Assembly: GCF_030816715.1 (NCBI RefSeq)
Contig: NZ_JAUSYH010000001.1
Coordinates: 5,518,001 to 5,582,000 of the forward strand
DNA from: Streptomyces achromogenes
GTDB taxonomy: Bacteria > Actinomycetota > Actinomycetes > Streptomycetales > Streptomycetaceae
Length of the DNA: 64,000 nucleotides
Direction: 5' to 3'
Position numbers and translations under genes: made by a program. Every line of letters starts with the position of its first letter. Position 1 is the first letter of the stretch. The notes under the pieces were generated by a model. It made no database searches and was not told the DNA's origin. It worked only from the letters and a program-made list of their open reading frames with translations. This document shows positions 57,665 to 64,000 of the stretch, piece by piece.

Positions 57665-60082
57665 ATGGGACGAGCGGAAGAGAGACGAGCGCGACAGCGC
57701 GGTGGCCGCCGCGCGGCGCCCAGGAACCGCTCGACGGAGACGGAGTCGGTGGCGCCCCCCGCCCCCTCGGCCACCGGCGGGACCGGGGCCGCGACCGGCG
57801 GTCGCGCCGCCGCCCGCAGAGGCGCCAAGAAGAGCGCCAAGGGCGGCAGGGGGAAGGCCGGCAAGAAGGACAAGAGCCTCATACGCCGGATCTTCACCTG
57901 GAAGAAGATACTGGGCACGTTCCTCGGTCTGGCCGTCGCCGTGATCGGCGCCTTCCTCTGGCTGTACATGAGCACGCCGATCCCCAAGGGCAACCCCGAC
58001 GCCGACCTGCAGAGCAACGTCTACAAGTACGGCAACGGCGCGATCCTCGCCCGCGACGGCACGGTCAACCGGGAGAACGTCGACCTCGCCTCGGTGCCCA
58101 AGCCCGTCCAGCACACCTTCGTCGCCGCAGAGAACAAGACCTTTTACACCGACGCCGGCGTCGACCTGAAGGGCACCGCCCGCGGCGTTCTCAACACGCT
58201 CATGGGCAAGGGTGCGCAGGGCGGTTCGACGATCACCCAGCAGTACGTCAAGAACTACTACCTGAGCCAGGAACAGACCGTCACCCGCAAGCTGAAGGAA
58301 CTGGTCATCTCCCTCAAGCTGGACCGGGAGGAGTCCAAGGACTACATCCTGGCCGGCTACATGAACACCAGCTACTACGGCCGCGGCGCCTACGGCATCC
58401 AGGCCGCCGCCCAGGCCTACTACGGCGTCGACGCCGACAAACTGAGCGTCCAGCAGGGCGCCTACCTCGCCGCCCTGCTGCAGGCCCCCAGCCAGTACGA
58501 CTGGTCTTCCGCCTCCGCCACGGGCCAGCGGCTGGTCAAAGCCCGCTGGAACTACGTCCTGGACAACATGGTCGAGCAGGACTGGCTGAAGAAGTCCGAC
58601 CGCGCAGCCATGACGTTCCCGGTGCCCAAGCAGCCCAAGGCCGCCCCCGGCAAGGAGGGCCAGGTCGGCTATCTGGTCGACGCGGCCAACGCCGAACTGG
58701 CCCGCCAGCTCGTGGCCCAGGGCGCCGCCGACGATCTCGAGTCGGCCAACGCCCTGGTCAGGAAGGGTGGCTGGAACATCGAGCTGAACATCGACAAGGC
58801 CAAGCAGAAGAAGCTCGAAGAGACGGTCAAGGAGCAGCTGACCAGCAAGCTCGACAAGAAGAAGCGCAAGGTCGACGGCAACGTCCAGGCCGGCGCGGTG
58901 TCCGTGAACCCGAAGACGGGCGCGGTCGAGGCGATGTACGGCGGCGTGGGCTACACCGAACACTTCGTCAACAACGCCACCCGCACCGACTACCAGCCCG
59001 CCTCCACCTTCAAGCCGGTGATCCTCGCCGCGGCCTTCGACGAGAAGGCCAAGACGCAGAAGGGCGAGCAGATCACCGCCGACACCATCTACGACGGCAC
59101 CAGCAAGCGCCCCGTCGTCGGCAGCGACATCGGCTTCGCGCCGGAGAACGAGGACGACCAGGACTACGGCGACGTCACCGTCCAGACGGCGCTGAACCAG
59201 TCGATCAACTCCGTCTTCGCGCAGATGGGCGTCGACGTCGGCATGCCCGAGGTGCTGAAGGTCGCCGGCAACCTCGGCATGGACACCAAGGACCTGAAGG
59301 CCGTACCGGCCCAGACCCTGGGCACCATGAGCGCGAGCCCCCTGCAGATGGCCGGTGTCTACGCCACCCTCGACAACCACGGCAAGAAGGTCACCCCGGC
59401 GATCATCAAGTCGGCGCAGAACAGCGCCCACCCGTCGTTCCGGCTCGCCAAGGCCGTCGGCGGCCAGGTGATCGACAGGGAGGCCGCCGACTCCGTCACC
59501 TCGGTCCTCACCGGCGTGGTCGACGACGGCACCGCCAAGAAGTCCGTGCGCGACAACCCGCTGCGCAAGGGCCAGAAGGTGGCCGGCAAGACGGGAACCT
59601 CCGACAACAACAAGTCCGCCTGGTTCACCGGCTACACCCCCGACCTGGTGACCTCCGTCGGCCTGTTCGGCGAGGACGCCAAGACCCACGCGCAGGTACC
59701 GCTGACCGGCGCGACGACTGGCCTGACCACGACCGAGGGCCGGATCAACGGCGGTGGCTTCCCCGCGCAGATCTGGGCGACGTACACCTTCGGCGTCTCC
59801 ACCAAGGTCTCCAAGTTCGACCTGGAGACCGACCAGGGCGCGGCGGTCCGCACGGCGTCGCCGTCCCCGTCGGCCTCGCCGTCGCCGTCCACGTCGCCGT
59901 CCTCGTCGCCGAAGCCGTCCACGTCGCCGTCTTCGTCGCCGAAGCCGAGCACGTCGCCGTCCACGTCCCCGTCCTCGTCGCCGAAGCCGAGCACGTCGCC
60001 GTCCACGTCCACGTCCCCGTCGCCGAAGCCGGACGAACCGCCCGGAGACGGGGATCCCGCGAACCCGCTCCTGGGCCAGTAG
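57665..60082 (+). CDS. class A penicillin-binding protein (transglycosylase-transpeptidase)
   Basis: 805 residues. A basic cytoplasmic head of about 75 residues precedes one helix (TFLGLAVAVIGAFLWLYM). The GT51 domain contains AAENKTFYTDAGVD with the catalytic Glu and GAQGGSTITQQYVKN. The transpeptidase domain has SxxK in PASTFKPV, SxN in QSINSVFAQ and KTG in VAGKTGTSDNN. The C-terminal 75 residues are Ser/Pro/Thr/Lys repeats. It synthesises and cross-links peptidoglycan outside the membrane. A 34-bp perfect palindrome ends the gene. Confidence 0.95.
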   Translation: MGRAEERRARQRGGRRAAPRNRSTETESVAPPAPSATGGTGAATGGRAAARRGAKKSAKGGRGKAGKKDKSLIRRIFTWKKILGTFLGLAVAVIGAFLWLYMSTPIPKGNPDADLQSNVYKYGNGAILARDGTVNRENVDLASVPKPVQHTFVAAENKTFYTDAGVDLKGTARGVLNTLMGKGAQGGSTITQQYVKNYYLSQEQTVTRKLKELVISLKLDREESKDYILAGYMNTSYYGRGAYGIQAAAQAYYGVDADKLSVQQGAYLAALLQAPSQYDWSSASATGQRLVKARWNYVLDNMVEQDWLKKSDRAAMTFPVPKQPKAAPGKEGQVGYLVDAANAELARQLVAQGAADDLESANALVRKGGWNIELNIDKAKQKKLEETVKEQLTSKLDKKKRKVDGNVQAGAVSVNPKTGAVEAMYGGVGYTEHFVNNATRTDYQPASTFKPVILAAAFDEKAKTQKGEQITADTIYDGTSKRPVVGSDIGFAPENEDDQDYGDVTVQTALNQSINSVFAQMGVDVGMPEVLKVAGNLGMDTKDLKAVPAQTLGTMSASPLQMAGVYATLDNHGKKVTPAIIKSAQNSAHPSFRLAKAVGGQVIDREAADSVTSVLTGVVDDGTAKKSVRDNPLRKGQKVAGKTGTSDNNKSAWFTGYTPDLVTSVGLFGEDAKTHAQVPLTGATTGLTTTEGRINGGGFPAQIWATYTFGVSTKVSKFDLETDQGAAVRTASPSPSASPSPSTSPSSSPKPSTSPSSSPKPSTSPSTSPSSSPKPSTSPSTSTSPSPKPDEPPGDGDPANPLLGQ

Positions 60083-60104
60083 CGCGCCAGCGCGGGAACA
60101 GCAC

Positions 60105-60138
60105 AGAGGGGCGCCCGGAGATCTCCGGGCGCCCCTCT
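60105..60138. terminator. 34-base perfect palindrome, bidirectional terminator
   Basis: AGAGGGGCGCCCGGAGA (60105-60121) and its exact complement (60122-60138) form a long stem between the penicillin-binding protein gene and the convergent phosphatase gene. In practice the tip would open into a small loop. Confidence 0.85.
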
Positions 60139-60190
60139 CGTCGTCACACCGCGGCGGACCCTCTCCGCCGGGCGAGAGGCCCTCCGCCGC

Positions 60191-62302
60191 CTACCCCCGG
60201 TTCAGCTCGAACCAGACGACCTTGCCGGTGCTGAGCCGTGTCGCACCCCAGCGCCGGGCCAGCCGGTTGACCAGGTAGAGACCGCGACCGCCCTCGTCGG
60301 TCGCCCGCGCCTGCCGCAGCCGCGGCAGTTGCGGCACATCGTCCCCGACCTCGCAGCGCAGCACGTCGGTGCGCAGCAGCCGCAGCGTCACCGGCCGCGA
60401 GGCGTACCGCACCGCATTGGTGACGACCTCGCTGACCAGCAGCTCCACCGAGTCGGACATGTCCTCGAGACCCCACCGGGACAGCGCCCGCCGGGCCAGC
60501 CGACGGGCCCGGCCCGGCGCCGCGTCCTCCGGCTCCAGCAGCCAGTACGCCACATCGCTCGGCGCGATCCCGTCGAAGCGGGCGGCGAGCAGCGCGATGT
60601 CGTCGTCCCGGTCACCCGGGCCGAGCATGTCGAGCACCTCGTCGCACAGCGCCTCCAGCGGCGGCGGGTGGTCGGGCCCGGTGAGCTGCGCGGTGGCCGC
60701 GAGCTTCTCCCGCAGCTGCTCTATGCCCGTCGCCACGTCCCGCAGCCGGGACTCCACCAGGCCGTCGGTGTACAGCAGCAGCGTCGCTCCGGCCGGCGCG
60801 TCCAGCTCCACCGCCTCGAAGTCGACCCCGCCGACGCCGATCGGCGCGCCCGGCGGAACCCGCAGCACCTCCGCCCGGCCGCCCAGATGCAGCAGGATGG
60901 GCGGCGGATGGCCGGCGTTGGCGATGGTGATGCGGTGCGCGACCGGGTCGTAGACGGCGTACAGACAGGTCGCCATACGGTCGGTGCCCAGCCGCTGGGC
61001 CTGCTCGTCGAGGTGGTGCAGGACCTCCTGCGGCGGCAGGTCGAGACCGGCGAGGGTCTGCGCCGTGGTGCGCAGCTGACCCATGATGGCCGCCGACGTC
61101 ATGGAGTGGCCCATGACGTCGCCCACCACCAGCGCCACCCGGCTGCCGGGCAGCGGGATCGCGTCGTACCAGTCGCCGCCGACCCGCGCGGTCTCCGCCG
61201 CCGGCAGATACCGGGAGGCCAGCCGCACGCCCGTGGGACGCGGCAGGGTCTCCGGCAGCATCGTGCGCTGCAGCTCGTCGGCGATGTACGCCTCACGGTC
61301 GTACAGCACCGCCTTGTCGATGCCCAGGGCGCTGTGGGTGGCGAGCTGGGCGGCCACCAGCAGGTCGTCGGTCTCGAACGGGATGCGCTCCGGACGGCGC
61401 AGGAACACCGCGGCCCCGATCACCCGGCGACGGCCCCGCAGCGGGGCCAGGATGGCCCGCTGACCGCCCGGCACCGCCAAGGTGCTGTCCGTGCCCAGGA
61501 GTTCCGGCAGCGCGGCGCGTGCGGCCGGATGGTCGGCGAACACCGGACGCACCCCGCGCAGCACCTCCGCGAGCGCTCCGCCGGGCCGCACCTCGCACAT
61601 GTCGCCGACCGAGGCCGACAGCTCCGCGGTCAGCTCCGCCGGCTCCGGGAGCGGCAGGGCCAGCGCCGCGAAACCGGTCTCCGTGTCCCGCTCCTCCGGG
61701 ATCCGGTCGGTACGGCGCAGCCGCAGCATGATGCGGTCCGCCGCGGGCCGCTCGTCGCCGACCGGCAGCGGGTCGCGCAGATAGACGAGGATCGCGTCGG
61801 AGAAGGTCGGCACGGTGGCCCGGCACAGCCCCATCACGATCTCGTCCAGGTCCAGACCGCGCGCGATCCGCCGGGTGGCGGCGCCCACGAACCGCAGCCG
61901 GTCGCCCTCCCGCCGCATGGGCGTGGGCCGGCCGGGCGTCACCCCGACGCCGGCGCGCCGCTCCTGCCCGCCGGGACCGCGTTCCTGGTGTCCGTCACCG
62001 CCCGGCTGGGCCGGGATGGACTCGGGCGCCGGGCGCGGCCGGTGCGTGTCCGACTCCGCGGTCGCCGAAGGCTGGGAGTGCTCGGCGCCCGCACCCGCCT
62101 CCGCGCCGGCCGCGTCCTTGCCCGTGGCTCCCTGGCCGCCCATGTCGCCCTTTCCGCCCTTGCCGCACGTCGTCGTACCCGAGGCGTCGGGCGGTAAGGC
62201 GGACGGGCCCGGCGCGGAGGCCGGAGTATGCAGGAGTGCCCCACGGGGGTCCGTGGGGTCGACGCCCTGGGGGCGTTCGTAGGAGGTGGGCTGCTCCGTC
62301 AC
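60191..62302 (-). CDS. GAF-SpoIIE phosphatase-ATPase regulator
   Basis: 703 residues from GTG 62302. The first 115 residues are Gly/Pro-rich. A GAF-like sensor covers about 120-330 (LRFVGAATRRIARGLDLDEI, VIGAAVFLRRPERIPFETDD). The PP2C/SpoIIE phosphatase (340-570) has ADELQRTMLPETLPRP, RVGGDWYDAIPL with metal-binding Asp, VVGDVMGHSM, LLYTDGLVESR and GDRDDDIALLAAR. A HATPase_c domain of the anti-sigma kind (590-703) has SELLVSEVVTNAVRYA and DEGGRGLYLVNRLARRWG. It probably acts in a partner-switching pathway controlling a sigma factor, and lacks transmembrane helices. Confidence 0.9.
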   Translation of the reverse strand: MTEQPTSYERPQGVDPTDPRGALLHTPASAPGPSALPPDASGTTTCGKGGKGDMGGQGATGKDAAGAEAGAGAEHSQPSATAESDTHRPRPAPESIPAQPGGDGHQERGPGGQERRAGVGVTPGRPTPMRREGDRLRFVGAATRRIARGLDLDEIVMGLCRATVPTFSDAILVYLRDPLPVGDERPAADRIMLRLRRTDRIPEERDTETGFAALALPLPEPAELTAELSASVGDMCEVRPGGALAEVLRGVRPVFADHPAARAALPELLGTDSTLAVPGGQRAILAPLRGRRRVIGAAVFLRRPERIPFETDDLLVAAQLATHSALGIDKAVLYDREAYIADELQRTMLPETLPRPTGVRLASRYLPAAETARVGGDWYDAIPLPGSRVALVVGDVMGHSMTSAAIMGQLRTTAQTLAGLDLPPQEVLHHLDEQAQRLGTDRMATCLYAVYDPVAHRITIANAGHPPPILLHLGGRAEVLRVPPGAPIGVGGVDFEAVELDAPAGATLLLYTDGLVESRLRDVATGIEQLREKLAATAQLTGPDHPPPLEALCDEVLDMLGPGDRDDDIALLAARFDGIAPSDVAYWLLEPEDAAPGRARRLARRALSRWGLEDMSDSVELLVSEVVTNAVRYASRPVTLRLLRTDVLRCEVGDDVPQLPRLRQARATDEGGRGLYLVNRLARRWGATRLSTGKVVWFELNRG

Positions 62303-62618
62303 GCGTGTCGAATCCGTCCGTCCGGGGCTGCGCGCCGCGCACGCAGTTGGTCCCGCAGGAAACCCGATACCCGGAATACGTGCCCCCGGAACGGAATTCC
62401 CGCGTGGTCAGAGGTTGTTCCTGTGTCACCCGTGGACCGCTCACGGCCCGGGTGGCCGACGCCGAGCGTGCCGCCGGTGTTGCCCTCGTACCCCTCGCTC
62501 ACGTCCTGCCGCCCCTCGGTGACGTTCGGTCAGACCCGGCGACTGCTCCGGGAGTTACTGCCAGCGTGCCTTGCGGAGGACGATCCTACGTTTGTTGCCC
62601 GGGGGCGCATCAAGGGTC
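62303..62618. other. 316-base gap upstream of the phosphatase gene
   Basis: It contains the minus-strand promoter of the phosphatase with a sigma-B-like pair at 62367-62392 (separate entry) and, at 62560-62618, sequence just after the stop of the DUF402 gene. No small gene or strong terminator is evident. Confidence 0.45.
62367..62392 (-). promoter_or_regulatory. sigma-B-like promoter of the phosphatase gene
   Basis: On the minus strand GTTCC (62388-62392) and GGGTAT (62367-62372) lie 15 bases apart, close to the GNNTN-N14-16-GGGTAY form of actinobacterial stress sigma promoters. The expected start is some 58 bases before the GTG. This would tie the phosphatase to its own stress regulon. Confidence 0.45.
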
Positions 62619-63311
62619 TCATGTGGACATGTGCGCGGGCGTACGGTCCCAGTCCTCCGGCAGCAACGGTACGGCCCAGGACGGGTCCGGGCGCCAATGC
62701 TGCCAGCCCTCGTCGAACGGCGGCCCCCAGGCGCGGATCGTTTCCAGCGCCCTGCGGCCCGCCAGGAGCACCTGTTCGGCGACCGTCCGGTCCATCAGTC
62801 CGTCCTGCTGGGCCTGCGCGAACTCGTCCTCGTCGCGCCACCCCCAACTGTGATCGGGGTAGACGCAGATGTCCAGAAAGTGGTCCTCGGAGTCCACTCC
62901 GCCGTCCCAACGGACAAGCGGTTCCTCCAGGTTGACGTACCAGTTCTTGAACTGCCAGCCCGGCTCCCAGAAGAGCCACACCGACCAGGGCTCGCCCGGC
63001 CGGGCCAGCTTCAGCACCCCGGTGCCGAACCAGCGGTCGCGCTGCACCGTGCGCGGCTTGGTGTAGCGGGTGCGCAGCGGCTCCCGGTGCGGCGGTGTGC
63101 CGTCCGCGAGCACCGGCTTGACGCACTCGGTGCCCGGCGCGAGCCAGACCGCCAGCACCTCCGCGTCGTCGCGCACCACGGTGACCGGACGGGCGATGTG
63201 GAAGCCCGCGCCGCCGTTCTCCCGGTAGCGCCACAGGATCCGGTCCCCGGGCGCCCAGAAGGCCGCCGCATCGCCCGTTCCCACGCGTCTCACCGCTTCA
63301 CCTTCTGCCAT
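62619..63311 (-). CDS. DUF402 domain protein
   Basis: 230 residues. The DUF402 core contains VLKLARPGEPWSVWLFWEPG, WYVNLEEPLVRWDGGVDSED, FLDICVYPDHSWGWRDEDEF with the conserved acidic pair and DRTVAEQVL. Related proteins act as nucleotide diphosphatases or bind RNA. An upstream domain of about 80 residues (VGTGDAAAFWAPGDRILWRY, EVLAVWLAPGTECV) is part of the same fold. Function here is unknown. It is cytoplasmic and lies between the phosphatase and fumarase genes on one strand. Confidence 0.85.
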   Translation of the reverse strand: MAEGEAVRRVGTGDAAAFWAPGDRILWRYRENGGAGFHIARPVTVVRDDAEVLAVWLAPGTECVKPVLADGTPPHREPLRTRYTKPRTVQRDRWFGTGVLKLARPGEPWSVWLFWEPGWQFKNWYVNLEEPLVRWDGGVDSEDHFLDICVYPDHSWGWRDEDEFAQAQQDGLMDRTVAEQVLLAGRRALETIRAWGPPFDEGWQHWRPDPSWAVPLLPEDWDRTPAHMST

Positions 63312-63384
63312 GCGGAGATATTAGGTGCCATGGCCATATGACGCTGCGGCGCGTGACACGGTTCTCACGCCGGGGCGCGAAAGG

Positions 63385-64000
63385 TCACGGGCGTGTCATC
63401 CGCAGGACATCCAGGGCCTCGTCGAGCTGCTGGACCGTCAGGTCGCCGCGTTCCACGTAGCCGGCCGCGAGGACCGTCTCGCGGATCGTCCTGCGCTCCG
63501 CCAGTGCCTTCTTGGCCACCTTCGCGGCCTCCTCGTACCCGATGTACTTGTTCAGCGGGGTGACGACGGAGGGCGAGGACTCGGCGTACTCGCGGGCGCG
63601 TTCGCGGTGGGCGACGATCCCGTCGACGGTGCGGTCGGCGAGCAGCCGCGAAACGTTGGCGAGCAGCCGGATCGACTCCAGCACGTTCTTCGCGATCACC
63701 GGCAGCATGACGTTCAGCTCGAAATTGCCCGCCGCGCCCGATGTGGCCACCGTCGCGTCGTTGCCGACGACCTGCGCGGCGACCATGAGGACGGCCTCCG
63801 GGATCACCGGGTTGACCTTGCCGGGCATGATCGAGGACCCGGGCTGGAGATCGGGGAGGCTGATCTCGGCCAGTCCGGTGCGCGGCCCGGAGGCCATCCA
63901 CCGCAGATCGTTGGCGATCTTCGTGAGGCCCACCGCGACGGTCCGCAGCTGCCCGCTGGTCTCGACGATCCCGTCCCGCGCGCCCTGGGCCTCGAAGTGG
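63385..64000 (-). CDS. fumC: class II fumarate hydratase, C-terminal part
   Basis: The frame runs from the stop at 63385 to the window edge, so the N-terminus is missing (about 205 residues seen). The active-site loop GSSIMPGKVNPVIPE with its catalytic Ser, and upstream GGLTKIANDLRWMASGP-type sequence (VGLTKIANDL), identify the fumarase/aspartase superfamily; the C-terminal TPLNKYIGYEEAAKVAKKAL agrees with class II fumarase. It hydrates fumarate to L-malate in the TCA cycle. The cut is due to the window end. Confidence 0.92.
   Translation of the reverse strand, partial: HFEAQGARDGIVETSGQLRTVAVGLTKIANDLRWMASGPRTGLAEISLPDLQPGSSIMPGKVNPVIPEAVLMVAAQVVGNDATVATSGAAGNFELNVMLPVIAKNVLESIRLLANVSRLLADRTVDGIVAHRERAREYAESSPSVVTPLNKYIGYEEAAKVAKKALAERRTIRETVLAAGYVERGDLTVQQLDEALDVLRMTRP

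Noticed and set aside
57539..59689. 716-residue minus-strand frame
   Set aside because: It is antisense to the penicillin-binding protein, which has all catalytic motifs.
59850..60040. Ser/Pro/Lys repeats at the end of the penicillin-binding protein
   Set aside because: Such low-complexity tails are common in actinobacterial class A enzymes and need no special explanation.

Overview
The window is a stretch of high-GC actinobacterial chromosome. The strong G/C third-position bias, GTG/TTG starts, 4-base stop/start overlaps and gene content (SigE-type ECF sigma factor, PhoH with a PIN domain, OxyR-AhpCD, Tad pilus genes, SpoIIE-type phosphatase) point to Streptomyces or a close relative. Most of it looks like conserved chromosome core. 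There is no rRNA, tRNA, CRISPR array, transposase or integrase that I can see. The two ends cut through genes: a dTDP-rhamnose epimerase on the left and a class II fumarase on the right.

Layout. 1-4900: dTDP-L-rhamnose genes rmlC, rmlB and rmlD with a secreted collagen-like protein set between rmlC and rmlB, facing a glycosyltransferase-methyltransferase fusion. 5200-8700: a small helical protein, an alanine-type aminotransferase, a membrane-anchored protein and a secreted serine protease. 8750-14135: a D-amino-acid locus (D-aminoacylase, fold-III PLP enzyme, PfkB kinase, IclR regulator, frameshifted RidA). 14236-20380: two PH-like small proteins, a frameshifted M14 carboxypeptidase, an NRAMP-like transporter lacking the canonical metal motif, and an ECF sigma factor with a membrane partner. 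20683-22410: a secreted GH18 chitinase with a DasR-like box in its promoter. 22661-34353: a Tad/Flp pilus locus (CpaB, CpaE/TadZ, three TadE-like proteins, TadA, TadB, TadC, a Flp pilin), a NarL-type two-component pair, a lipoprotein and an OmpA-domain protein. 34328-35629: a small GntR module with a clear palindromic operator. 35758-39193: a WXG-like protein, a 764-residue WXG/LXG-like protein and a lipoprotein, with a marked GC drop in the distal part. 39277-44322: a RibD-like reductase, DUF192, a methyltransferase, a cis-isoprenyl transferase and PhoH2, with several strong RNA hairpins. 44752-49054: tandem secreted transglycosylases, an AI-2E-type exporter and ahpC-ahpD. 49188-52324: oxyR and a three-gene roadblock-type operon. 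52397-57386: a PadR-regulated ABC exporter and an SPFH/RHH pair. 57665-64000: a class A penicillin-binding protein, a GAF-SpoIIE-ATPase phosphatase, a DUF402 protein and fumarase.

Three genes (ridA, the M14 carboxypeptidase, the Flp pilin) each carry a single-base frameshift. These may be sequence errors or real lesions, and I cannot tell which from the assembly alone. The parts I find most interesting are the collagen-like protein inside the rhamnose genes, which recalls the BclA locus of Bacillus anthracis; the WXG-type protein with a compositionally foreign C-terminus and adjacent lipoprotein; the SPFH/RHH pair with its 14-bp palindrome; and the structured leaders upstream of the isoprenyl transferase, phoH and the transglycosylases.
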